DNA of 64,000 bases, taken from assembly GCF_907164915.1 (NCBI RefSeq), contig NC_061862.1, positions 5,212,358 to 5,276,357 of the forward strand, written 5' to 3'. The stretch's first letter is position 1; every line of letters starts with the position of its first letter. The notes under the pieces were generated by a model that ran no database searches, was not told the DNA's origin, and worked only from the letters and a program-made list of their open reading frames with translations. The translations under genes and the position numbers were made by a program. This document shows positions 1-10,063 of this stretch, in pieces. Origin of the DNA: Impatiens glandulifera (Eukaryota; Streptophyta; Magnoliopsida; Ericales; Balsaminaceae).

Positions 1-1981
1 TAACAAGTTTGAACTTTCTTGATTTGTCCGGCAATAGGTTATCTGGGTCGGTACCAGATGAAATCGGGAATTGTTTAGAGCTTCAAATGGTCAACATTAG
101 TTTTAATACATTTGAAAGCATCTTGCCTAAATCTCTTTCATCTTTGTCAAGTCTACAAGTTTTGGACATTTCAAATAATCAATTTACAGGTCCAATTCCT
201 GCTAGCTTTGGTCGTCTTATTTCGCTTAATAAGCTCATCTTAAGCTGCAATTCATTCTCTGGTTCAATTCCTTCATCGCTTGGACTCTGTTCTAGCCTCC
301 AGTTACTTGATCTCAGCTGCAATCAACTCAACGGTAATATCCCAATCGAATTGTGTAAAATCGAAGCTCTCGAGATCGCTCTCAACCTTAGCTTCAATCG
401 CCTAATCGGACCGATCCCAAATCAAATCTCATCGCTCAACAAACTTTCCATTCTCGACCTATCCCATAACAATCTTGAAGGGGATTTGAATCCTCTTTCC
501 GATCTTGAAAATCTCGTTTCTCTAAATATTTCGTATAATAATTTCTCCGGCTATCTTCCCGATAACAAGCTTTTCCGGCAGCTATCGCGTTCGGACTTTG
601 CTGGAAACGATGGGTTATGCTCGGTTAGCCACGGTTCTTGTTTCTTCAGCGATGTTTCCAAGACCGGAAGCCATCGGTCGAGGAGAATTAAGTTGGCTAT
701 TGGTTTTCTAATTGCTTTGATAATGACTATGGTAATTATTGGATTAATGGCCGTGATTAGGGTAAAAAGAAGGTTAAACTCTGGCCACGGGTCGGGTCGG
801 AAACTAACGACCCGTGACCTTGGCAATTCACTCCGTTCTAGAAACTGAACTTTTCGGTCGATCAAGTTCTTCGATGTCTAGTGGAAACGAATGTCATTGG
901 TCGTGGAAGTTCGGGGGTTGTTTATCGAGCTAATATGGAAAATGGGGATGTTATCGCCGTTAAGAAGCTATGGTCCACGTCGTACGGGTGTAGTCAAGAG
1001 AGTTGTGCGGTTGTTCGCGACTCGTTCTCGGCTGAGGTTAGAACGCTCGGCTCGATTCGCCACAAGAACATTGTAAGATTCCTAGGTTGTTGTTGGAACC
1101 GAAACACGAGATTGCTCATGTACGATTACATGGCTAATGGAAGTTTGGGAAGCCTCTTACATGAAAGGTGCAATCGCAACCGCCCTTTGGAATGGGAGTT
1201 AAGATACAAAATCCTTTTAGGCGCGGCTCAAGGGCTCGCTTACTTGCACCATGATTGTGTACCACCGATAGTCCATAGGGACATTAAGGCTAATAATATA
1301 ATTATCGGTCTTGAATATGAGCCTTACATTGCTGATTTTGGCTTAGCCAAGCTAGTCAATGATGTTGGTTTTGGTCGGTCCTCAAATATGGTTGCCGGGT
1401 CCTATGGATACATAGCACCAGGTTAGGTTTTTTAATAATGATTTATTTTACTTTGACAACCTTGATTATTTCAAAAGTTAATTTTATTTATGCTCAATCC
1501 AATATGTCTTTAGAGTATGTCTATACGATGAAGATAACTGAAAAGAGGCTAAAGAGCGACATTTACAGCTATGGTTTACAGCTATGGAGTGGTCATACTA
1601 GAAGTGTTGACGGGAAAGCAACCAATAGATCCAACCATTCCAAATGGGCTCCATTTGGTTGATTGGGTGAGGTTAAAAAAAGGAGGGATGGAAGTTCTTG
1701 ACACGAGCTTATTGGGTCGATTAGAATCCGAAATGATGCAAGCTTTAGGGATTGGTTTATTATGCGTAAGTTCATCTCCGGAGGAGAGACCTGCCATGAA
1801 AGATGTGGCCGCAATGCTTAATGAAATCGTGCATGAAAAGGAGGAGAACTCAAAGGCAAATGCAGACATATTACTCGAGCGCATTAGAGTTGACCTCGCG
1901 TTTAGGGAAAAGGAGGTGACTTCTTCCTCGACACAAGAAACACAAATTTTGTACCACAAAAATAATAACACAAGTTTCTAG
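1..1981 (+). pseudogene. LRR receptor-like kinase, RGI/RCH-like (subfamily XI), 5'-truncated by the window and disrupted
   Basis: The reading frame starting at 9 gives several 24-residue LRRs (LDLSxNxLxGxIP type), a cap motif GNDGLC, and one membrane segment near residues 227-250. The kinase follows in another frame from about 842: glycine loop GRGSSGVVYR, VIAVKKL lysine, HRDIKANN catalytic loop, DFG, then APE rebuilt across a 92-bp intron (1422-1513, GT..AG). The C-lobe ends VDWVR...DVAAMLNEI, typical of RGI/RCH receptors that perceive RGF-type peptides at the plasma membrane. Lesions seen: a frame change after the membrane segment (between about 766 and 800); TGA at 815-817 and TAG at 839-841 in the kinase frame, at positions that are normally W and Q in the conserved PWQFTPFQKLNFSV stretch; and an exact 13-bp tandem duplication at 1562-1587 that shifts the frame inside the C-lobe. 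A three-codon in-frame addition precedes KSDIYSYG. The kinase motifs themselves are intact, so loss looks recent. Confidence 0.88.
1422..1513 (+). other. Intron within the receptor kinase pseudogene
   Basis: The 92-bp stretch starts GTTAGG and ends TTTAG. Removing it joins ...GYIAP to EYVYTMKITEK, which restores the APE motif expected after the activation segment. Read through, the frame would stop at once (TAG at 1424-1426). The position fits the single kinase-domain intron usual in this receptor group. Confidence 0.85.
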
Positions 1982-2162
1982 CTTTCTAAGTACAATTCTA
2001 GAACATTCTAAGATCAATAAGTTTATTAGTTTTTTTCTTTCTTTTTGTGTGTGTAAGATTAATAAATTTGATTAGTTTGTAAGAATTTGTTTCTTATCAT
2101 TAAATCATCATGGACCATATAAACATGATGGAATTGATGTATTTGTTTAGAGCATTAGATTG

Positions 2163-3390
2163 TGTTAGGATCGGGGACGCCCTTGGAGGACCGGGGTGTT
2201 TCCGGTTTCTAGGAAGGGTGGCCGCTTACAACACACACACTACTTTGGTGATAGTCCGGTTAGAGACTAAAACCGTTCTCAGCACTACACAATCTGTCAC
2301 AGACTCTTGAACCGGGTTTAAGGGCGGAAATGTCTGTTTCAGGTTGAAGCAACTTATGCGACTTTAGATGATGCTTTAGAAGGAGTTGGTTTTTGGATAT
2401 GAGTGACCGGTTTTAGGAGTATGATTGGTTTGAGGTTTAAGTTAAGTAAGCAAGAAATGAAAGCGAAAGAAAGAACACGAGACAAGGATTTGTTTATGGA
2501 TGTTCGGAGCAAACCCTCCTACGTCACCCCTTCTTCTCAGGTTATGAGAAGGATCTCCACTAACTTTTATAGTTAACAACAGTACCTCCGGTCGAGCCCA
2601 ACTTCGCTACTCGCCGGTTACACCAAACTCACACTTTGATGTAATACAACAACTCTACACAACAACACACAAAAAGCCTCCGGTTTTAGACACACCGGTT
2701 TTACAGTATAGGACTTTATCTCTCTAGAACTTAATGCTTTTCGTAATTTGTAATGTACAACTTTCAGAACTGATGATGCATTTAATGAAGACGTTTGATC
2801 TTCCTTTTATAGCTGAAAGTACCCAAAGGTTACTTTCTTCTCTCTCCTGCGGATTGGTTGATCATTATCACGCCTGATGCAGAAAGGTTGCTTGCACGCT
2901 TCATTTTCCTCAACACCTGGCATTCATGCAGGCAGCTCTGAGCAGAAGATGACGTAGCCGGTTTTCAGATTTGGACACGTGTTGGGCATGCACCTCTGGT
3001 TGTCAACTTCGGATCAATAAAGCATCATTGCTTTCCTCGCATGCTTTCGATCGGATCTGATCTTCTTTTATTCTTTCAAGACACGTTTCTTTCGTCATGG
3101 TATGTCACTCTTGAAGTTTGAATTTTTCGGTTTTTGTGTCTTGTGCTGTATTATCCGGTTGGTATGTAAGTTTATGTCTTGGCTAACCGGTCGCTTGAGA
3201 AAGTGAAACCGGTTCCTCTGATCTTTAACTTGATTACTTGAGACTGGTTTCTTTGAAGTATAACAGCAATCGGTTTTTGATGCCCCCAACCGGTTCATAC
3301 GGTTTTGATCTGTACCTGCACATGAAAGTTGACAACTGTTTAGTTCGTCTGGCCGGTTCCACAAAATTAACTTACTTAATTTTTCTATCA
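2163..3390 (-). repeat. 3' LTR of outer copia element
   Basis: 1228 bp, TG...CA ended on the minus strand and preceded there by a polypurine tract. It contains a TATA box (TATAAAAGG, plus-strand 2803-2811) and downstream of it a 7-bp stem hairpin (2533-2551). It is rich in CCGGTT/AACCGG words. It pairs with 27743-28969. Small open frames inside are not supported as genes. Confidence 0.95.
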
Positions 3391-3538
3391 ATTTCTCCCT
3401 TTTTGATTATTTAGAATAAATATTCAAAACTTGTAATGTGTGGCCGGTTTAAAATTAACTTACTTAATTTTTCTATCAATTTCTCCCTTTTTGATTATTT
3501 AGAATAAATATTCAAAACTTGTAATGTGTGGCCGGTTT
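3363..3538 (-). repeat. Duplicated polypurine tract / LTR-start module of outer element
   Basis: Two tandem copies, 88 bp apart, each carry the first ~25 bp of the LTR (TGATAGAAAAATTAAG on the minus strand) next to a polypurine tract AAAAAGGGAGAAAT. The proximal tract (3391-3404) abuts the true LTR. The distal one (3479-3492) is followed by LTR-like sequence only. The same arrangement occurs in both nested elements. Confidence 0.85.
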
Positions 3539-3762
3539 AAAAAGCATGTGTTCGATTGTTTTTGAAGAAGATGTTTCAAAAGAATGAGTTTAATTTTTGA
3601 AGAAAATGTTTCAAAAGCATGAGTTTAATTTTTGAAGACAATGTTTCAAAAGCATGAGTTTAATTTAGCAAATATGTGAAAACCGTCAGAAAAGTGTAGT
3701 ACAGTAACCAAGTTCAAGAACATGATTAGACATAATTGTTTTTGAAGTAAATAAGGAGAGAT

Positions 3763-6613
3763 TTAGGGCTTGGATGATCCCCCCTTGTGAAGCTCTTTTT
3801 CTTTTTCAAGTTCCTTCTCCAATCGTCTTCTTTCCTCGTCTTCTTTTGCCTTCCATTCTCTATCACAACGTTCAGCATCGATCAGCACTCCGGCCCATAC
3901 ACTTGAGTGGCCGGTACCCCTTTTCTTGAACCCAAAATTGGCGCAAACAGGTTTTGGTGGTGGAGGCGGTGAGCATTAGAAGGTCTAAAGCTTGGAGTTG
4001 AGGGTGAGCTTGTGGTTGCCATTCTCTTTCGCCGGTTAAGTTTCTCAGCATCTTCTTCTTCTTCATCAAGCGGTTGCGCATTTATCACGACCGGTACAAC
4101 TGCTTTTTGTTCTGCCCGCTTGATCACATTCTTAACTGCGCTTCGTTTCTTCTTGTTCCGTGTATCCATTGAGTGGGACGATTGAACCAGTGGAAGTTCC
4201 TGGATGTTGGCCTGTTCCTCCTCGGTAAACTTTTGAGCGAGTTCAAAATCTCTTTCTTCAGTCTCCTTCTGCAACCGGACCCTTTCAATTTCTTCCTCTT
4301 GTAGTTTCTTGGCGGTTTCAGCGTCCGATTCTATTTGTGTTTGAGTTGTACTGACCTGAGCTTTGGACATGTCTTCAATTTGGATGGCCATTGCCTGCAG
4401 CATGTCTAGCAATGGAGCGGTTGCGGCTTGGACGGACTCGGCAATCATGGTTTTAACTTAAGTCTGCATAGCTGTGTCCATCATGGTTTTTATAGAGTTT
4501 GACAGGTTATCTTCAGCCGTTGCAATTCTTTCGTCGGTTACGGTTTTAAAATTTCCAAGGCATGAGTCAACTGTTTCAGCCACCGCTTGCTTGATTTGAT
4601 CAATTTCCAGAGCTTTGACTGGTTGAGAAGATTCTTGTTCCAGGTTTTCAGTGGTTCCAGATGTCTCTCCGCCTATATAGAATGGCTTACTTTGATATGA
4701 GTCGGCATTGTGGAGTTGGCGTTGGCAACCTTTCCTCCACTGCATGTCAAAACGATCAAGATTTTGTACAAGTTGTTCTCGCACCGCAATAAACCGTTCG
4801 GCCATCCTCATTTCAATCGTGTTTAACGTCGATCCTTTAGTTTCTTGAAAGGCATTCTCCACTGCCTGTAACCGAGCGTTTTCAAGGATAACTGTTGTTT
4901 TGCTAAAAGCAGGTTGAATGAGGTTGGTGTTAGCTAACTGAAGTGCCCTCTCTTCCAGCTTGATGAGCTTGTCCCAATGCTTATTACCGCTCAGACCTGG
5001 AGCCATGTCGGATAATTTCGTTTCACATCTGAGCTTCACGCACAAGAGGTATGGAGCTAACGCATCACTCGCACCTTTGTTCATGTCTCGAATAAGTTCC
5101 TCGAAGATCTCATCTTCTTCCTCTACGGTGTATGGAACCTCGTCTCCGGTTATGGCTTCTTGTTGAGGACCGGTTTGCAGCGTACCTTGTCCGGTTGCGG
5201 TTGAATCTTCAATAAGGACCCCTTTGCCTTTGTTTACTTGAGTGGAACCTTCAGGTGTTGTGGCTGGTTGGATTTTTGAGGCTGTCTTGCCCCCTGCGTA
5301 ACCGGAAGGTTCCTGTTCTTCAAAATTTCCCTCCTGAGCCGGAGGTGTAATCTCTGTTGTATTGGCTGCCTCTTCGACCGGTTGAACTTCTGTCTGATCA
5401 GGTATCATAACCTGATCAACTGGCTTCCGACGACTTGAAACATCGTCCTCTTCGGTTTCCTTTGTGATCTCTTGGACCACATTATCAATTGCTTCTGAGG
5501 TATTCAAGCCCACATTGACTAATACCTCTTCAACTCGTTTACTTGGTGATTTGGAGGTTTCAGAGTGAATGGTTACCTCTGCTTCAACTGGTTTACTTGG
5601 CTCCCCGAGGATTCGGTTTGCCTTGGAGAATGAGATGGAACGGGGGTAGGAATGACGGTGTTGATGGGAATAGGTTGAAAGACGTCTGCGGTTCTTTCTG
5701 GTGGATTGTCCGAGGAAAGCGTTTTCTCGGAGTCCGCCGGTTTCTTTGAACTTTTCTTCGCAGCTACCTTCTTCCTCCTCTTTGGTTCTGGTGGGGCTTC
5801 GGCTTCGACCGTTTTTCTTGACGGTTTCTTCTGTCTGGTTTCTTCTTCAGCCGGAACTGAGGAACTGGATCCCTTGAATGATTTTGTCCTTGAGGATTTA
5901 GGTTTGATCGTCTTCTCCGGTTTTTCGATCATGGACTCTGAATCAAGAATAGTGGAGATCGGAAGCGGTTTGCCTTCACCTAGTTCCACATTGAGGAACT
6001 CAAGGATTTTAACGATTTGCATAGCAAAGGCCTGCACCCGGCCATCTTTCTTTATCACCATCTGGCAGAATTCTTCGTAAATAACGTATCCCCAGTCCAC
6101 CTTGTCACAGCGGACAATAGCTAACAGCATTCTGAGTTTCAGTTTCGTTAGGTTGTCAAAGTTGCCTCTTCTTCCCTGAAGTGAGCGGGCGATGACAGTC
6201 AACAGCCATCTGTATTCTGGTTTGAGCTTATTCCTCCGGCTGTTGTGGATCACCAGATCCTGACCTGAGAAAGATACCACCAACCGGGCAGCATTTGATT
6301 CTGCATCGGTTAAGTCAATCTTTAGGTCCGAACCTGTGTTGGGCAAACCGAGAGCTTCAGCAAAAAGCTCTTCGGTGATGACAATGGCCTTCCTGTTGAC
6401 AGTCGCCGAGACCTTCCTCTTCGACAGTGTCGCCGTCGCCAAGAACTCCGTCACTGCCGCCGGATAGATGATGAACGGGCCAGACAGAAATTTTTCCAGC
6501 CCAGAATCCCTCAGAAGTTGAAGAACAGTCTTGTTCTTGTCTTCGGCATGTTCTTCAATATCCGTGAAATCCACTTGTAACATCCATTGGAATGGAGCTT
6601 TGGTTAGATCCAT
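3763..6613 (-). pseudogene. Accessory gene C of outer element: domain plus long basic/coiled-coil tail, broken
   Basis: Starts at ATG 6611-6613. The first ~215 residues form the accessory domain shared with the two genes upstream (SGLxxFL..., VTEFL, ITEELFAEALGLPNTG, LLAIVRCDKVDW). A K/S/P-rich linker follows with clusters such as PEPKRRKK and KKSSKK, resembling nuclear localisation signals. Then comes an acidic, glutamine-rich helical region, and a charged coiled-coil C-terminus ending HKGGSSKP. No membrane segment or signal peptide is visible, so 'envelope' would be a poor name. Compared with the copy at 11685-13615, this gene has a small deletion and frame change near 5550-5610, a TAA at 4458-4460 where the other copy reads ACA, and another frame change near 3950. 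Its role is unknown. It sits between pol and the 3' LTR with its own TATA box upstream. Confidence 0.75.
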
Positions 6614-6726
6614 GATGATTTTGTGAAAAAGATATGAAGATCGATGGAGATTGGAGAGATGAAAGTTTTGAAGATTTGAAGATTTGTAGAGAGAGAAAGC
6701 ACAAGTGTTGAATAGGATGATATGAA

Positions 6727-6734
6727 CTTATATA
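6727..6734 (-). promoter_or_regulatory. TATA box upstream of accessory gene C
   Basis: Minus-strand TATATAAG lies about 115 bp upstream of the ATG at 6613. It matches the position of TATA-like boxes before the other two accessory genes. Function is inferred from position only. Confidence 0.5.
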
Positions 6735-7127
6735 CATGGCGGTTCTGAGCGGTTTGAAGATGAACCGTCGATTTGATGCTTTTGGCGCCAATTTTCCCTC
6801 CAAAAGTTACTGCCGTAACTTTCGGCGGGAAAGGCGGAAATTCAATGGGCGGTAATTTTGGGGGGTAAAACCGTGGGCGGTTAATATTTTTCAAATTTTC
6901 ACTTTTGCTCGAAGTTCCGGTTTCACTTGAAGTCTTTGTTAACCGGATGTTTTTTAAGTTAACTTTAAGTTTTTGTATAAGTTTGGAAAACCGGAAGGAA
7001 GGATATGACAAAGAGAAACCGGAGACTTTTGAAGATTAACTATTTCATTAATAAGAACATTGAACATTGAGCGGTTTTGGTCGTACAACAAAATGACCAG
7101 AAACCGGAGAATAAAAAGAAAAAGAAT

Positions 7128-7889
7128 TTAGTCTTCTGTGAACCATCCTCCTTCCATCCTCCTTTCATACCATTTTTCAATGGTGTTTTGAGGAAACCGT
7201 TCCTCAATTCTTGATAACCACCTATGAATCATGAGTATGGTGATGGTGTTGGAAGGTCCAACCGAAACACCGGTTCCAAGGTTGCGACGCTTGGACATCA
7301 GAAACCGGGTGATTTGAGGAGCGTAACTGATCCTTCCTCTTGCAGCGGTCATGAGCTGCTTCAATTTGTTGTAGAGGTAGGATGCCCAGTTAATGGAGGA
7401 GTTGCGAATGATGGCTAGCATAATGTCGAATGCCTCCCGGCTGTAGTTCTGGTTCGGCATCCGGCCGATGATAGACCTTTGGACCAAATCATGAAAGAGT
7501 TGGTAGTGAGGAGCGAGATTTTCTTTCTTCCCAAAGTCCTTGATCGGAGTATAGGAAGAAGAGAAAATCTTGAAAAATGTTTCCTTAGCCGGTAGGAACG
7601 GCGTTGGAAAATCAGAAAAACCTTCGGTCGGAAGGTGAAAGAAGGTGGCGAATTCCTCCTCGGTAAACTGGAAGAATTGGCCGTCGACGATGGTGCGGAT
7701 GCTTCCATCATCTAAAATATTACCATTGTTGAAGAATTCACACACCTCCTCTAAGAGGATGGTGTCTGAACCCTTAAGGAAACCTTGCAGCCCAGAATCT
7801 ATGATATGCTGAAAAATGCAATCATAATAGGCGATATCCTTGATATCCTCAAAGTCGATGATAAGGGTGTTTCTTAGTTCGGCAGACAT
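7128..7889 (-). CDS. Accessory gene B of outer element: single-domain protein, 253 aa
   Basis: Intact open frame from ATG at 7889. It aligns by eye with the first part of gene C and with gene A: DSGLQGFL near residue 32, LLEEVCEFF, FTEEEFATFFHLPTEG near 75-90, HYQLFHDLVQRS, FDIMLAIIRNSSINW near 165, then a basic stretch and a short C-terminus. Similar domains are known to me from post-pol regions of plant retroelements and are labelled only 'putative plant transposon protein'. No catalytic motif, membrane segment or zinc site is evident. It is the only accessory gene of the outer element still open from start to stop. Codon use and CCGGTT-rich sequence match the rest of the element. Confidence 0.72.
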   Translation of the reverse strand: MSAELRNTLIIDFEDIKDIAYYDCIFQHIIDSGLQGFLKGSDTILLEEVCEFFNNGNILDDGSIRTIVDGQFFQFTEEEFATFFHLPTEGFSDFPTPFLPAKETFFKIFSSSYTPIKDFGKKENLAPHYQLFHDLVQRSIIGRMPNQNYSREAFDIMLAIIRNSSINWASYLYNKLKQLMTAARGRISYAPQITRFLMSKRRNLGTGVSVGPSNTITILMIHRWLSRIEERFPQNTIEKWYERRMEGGWFTED

Positions 7890-7985
7890 GATGATGGAGG
7901 TTTGAGAAAGGATTTGTCTTAACTTTCAAATTTTAGAGAGAATGAATGCTTGGAGGCGTGTTTTGAAAAATGAAAGATTGAGTCC

Positions 7986-7994
7986 CCTTTTATA
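7986..7994 (-). promoter_or_regulatory. TATA box upstream of accessory gene B
   Basis: Minus-strand TATAAAAGG, identical to the LTR TATA word, lies about 97 bp upstream of the ATG at 7889. Inferred promoter element. Confidence 0.55.
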
Positions 7995-8306
7995 GCTTGG
8001 AATGGTTGAGAGCATTTAATGAGAAGATTTGAAAAATCTAGCCATTTATGTCTAGTCATTAATGTCTTTGTGATTTTCCAAGAGAATAAAGGCATGTCTT
8101 GTCTAGTCCAGTTAGGCATGCTTTTTGATAATGAGAATTTGTGTTTCCAAGAGTGATATGATTTTGTTTTGATATGGCACATTGAATATTTTAGATTTTG
8201 ACTTGAAAGAGGAAGGAAATCTGATTCATTAATTGAGGTACAAGACCGGTAGTACAGCAAAATTAGCGGTTTTGTGAAAAGAGATGAAAATAGAGAAAAG
8301 GACAGG

Positions 8307-9044
8307 TTAGACGTTTGATGACTCAGCCGCTTGATTTCTTCTGGCTTTGACAGCTTCCCACCGGTCGATCATCTCTTGTACTCTTTCCTTGGTGAGCACA
8401 TGCCTTGGATGAAGAGTGACGAAGGGTCCGGAGTGGATGTCCAGACTTGCACAGAAGCCGCTCAGCTGAGGAGCGTAGCCGGTTTTATTGGAAAGGAGCA
8501 TCTTCTTCAGGTTACTGAAGATGATCCAGGACTAGTTAACCGGTGTCCCAACCGTTACAGCGATCATCATCTCGAAGACCCTTTGGGTGTAATAGTAACT
8601 TTTCTCTATGCACAAGACAGATTTTCCCAGAATCTCGCAGAGAAGCTGGTACTTATGAGAAAGTTGACTTTTGGCACCCCAGGGTTTAACCGGGATGTCA
8701 GATCCTGAGAACCGGTGACACATCTCTTCCATTGTCACCGGGGAGTATGTTAGGTCGGTTACCCCTTCATTGGGCAAACCGCAATATACAGCGAAATCCG
8801 TCTCGCTGAATAGAAATTTTTGACCGTAAACTTGTGCAACGATGATATCTCGGTGCACTTCCTTTCCGGTTTGGAAGAGTTCTTCGACTACTAGGTAGTC
8901 AAGAATGAATATGTTCTTAAGGAAACTTCTTAGCCCGCTTCTTTCTATGGCTAAGAACATTTCCTTGACTTCGTGATCTTCATATTGGTAGATTGAATTA
9001 AAATCTGCCAATAGGATTTTCTTTGCTATGGAGTTGGTGTTCAT
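8307..9044 (-). pseudogene. Accessory gene A of outer element: single-domain protein with one nonsense codon
   Basis: From ATG 9044 the frame gives SGLRSFL, VVEELF, FLFSETDFAVYCGLPNEG, HKYQLLCEILGKS and VFEMMIAVTVGTPVN. TAG at 8532-8534 then interrupts it, and the same frame continues to 8307 (NLKKMLLSNKTGYAPQ... through ...RRNQAAESSNV). The paralogues have W one residue after the position that becomes the stop, so a tryptophan or similar codon was probably lost. Without the stop the protein would be about 245 aa, close to gene B. It is the first gene downstream of pol. Function unknown. Confidence 0.7.
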
Positions 9045-9125
9045 GTTCTTGAGAGAGAGGGTTTATCTCAAGAATGAAACTTGTGAATAGTGATCTTGTG
9101 AAGTTTTGTGAAGGATTGTAGTTGG

Positions 9126-9133
9126 TTTATATA
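9126..9133 (-). promoter_or_regulatory. TATA box upstream of accessory gene A
   Basis: Minus-strand TATATAAA lies about 82 bp upstream of the ATG at 9044, a spacing that would leave a ~50-nt leader. Inferred promoter element. Confidence 0.55.
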
Positions 9134-9746
9134 GCCCGGGGTTCGGCTGGTATTAATGAGGTTTTAAGCATGCTTGATGATGTCATCAGCTACTTAATAG
9201 ACTTAACTTGTTGAAGTAACTATAGTTTATTTCCAAGGTAAATCTAATTATTACCAAGATAGCAATGATGAAAGATATCTATTGACAAGATGTGAGTCTC
9301 CCTCTCTTGATGATGGACACATGTCGTCATCTCGATTGTGGTAGACTTGTTTTTATTAATTACAGGCTTCATTTTTCAAAATATGCATGAAAACTCAGTC
9401 AGTCATCCCAGGTTAACCGAAAAAGTTCATTCCATCAGACCAGAATGCATTTGTACTAAGCGGTTTTCCATAACCGGTTTTAGTAGGATATTTCCGTTTG
9501 TGAAGAAAAGTTGATTAATGTCAACATTTGTTCAACTTTGGATTTGTCTTATCCACTTCATCCCGGTTATTTTAACCGTATAGTAAACATACATTTGATT
9601 CGAAATTAATGAAGTAATCAGGCATAACCGGAGACTTCCTCTCGGTTAGCATATTTGATTTATTAATGGCCTATTTGAATATGGTTTGAGAAGCGATAGC
9701 TTCTCCCTAAACACATATCCCGGTTTCTTACATGCATACATGATTA

Positions 9747-10063
9747 TTATATCAATTGATTAAGATTAGTAAGTCCCAAAATATTTCGAAAGTGAGAGAA
9801 CTTAGCTTTCTGTAGCGGTTTTGTAAATATATCCGCTACTTGTTGCTCGGTCGAGACATATTCCAGCCGGATGTGTTTCTCCTGAACATGCTCCCGGATG
9901 AAATGGTGTCGGATGTCGATATGCTTTGTTCTTGAGTGCAACACCGGATTGTATGTAATTGCTATGGCGCTGGTGTTGTCACAAAAGATTGGAGACTCCT
10001 TGGCTTCTATTCCGAAATCCCTTAGTTGATGTTGGATCCAGAGGAGTTGTGCACAACAGCTTC
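9747..10063 (-). pseudogene. Outer element pol, C-terminal RNase H fragment
   Basis: The minus-strand frame reads CCAQLLWIQHQLRDFG, then IFCDNTSAIAI, HIDIRHHFIRE, and ends ADIFTKPLQ...LTNLNQLI. These are standard copia RNase H and pol-end motifs. It is the continuation of the fragment at 17747-18699 (AEAEYIAAG joins to SCCAQLLW), separated by the nested element at 10064-17746. The region 9050-9746 between pol and accessory gene A has no gene that I can support. Confidence 0.92.

Noticed and set aside
551..865. Minus-strand open frame opposite the receptor kinase juxtamembrane region
   Set aside because: Shadow of the plus-strand coding sequence; no domain or promoter.
2110..2310. Short plus-strand frame into the LTR, repeated at 10026, 16234 and 27483
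   Set aside because: Antisense reading of the LTR end, starting in different flanks in each copy; no sign of a gene.
3763..6613. Calling accessory gene C an envelope protein
   Set aside because: No signal peptide, membrane segment or fusion-like motif; basic clusters and coiled coils suggest an internal, possibly nuclear, protein.
7919..8260. Minus-strand 113-aa frame between accessory genes A and B
   Set aside because: Covers the putative promoter and leader of gene B, has no similarity to the accessory domain and no counterpart elsewhere.
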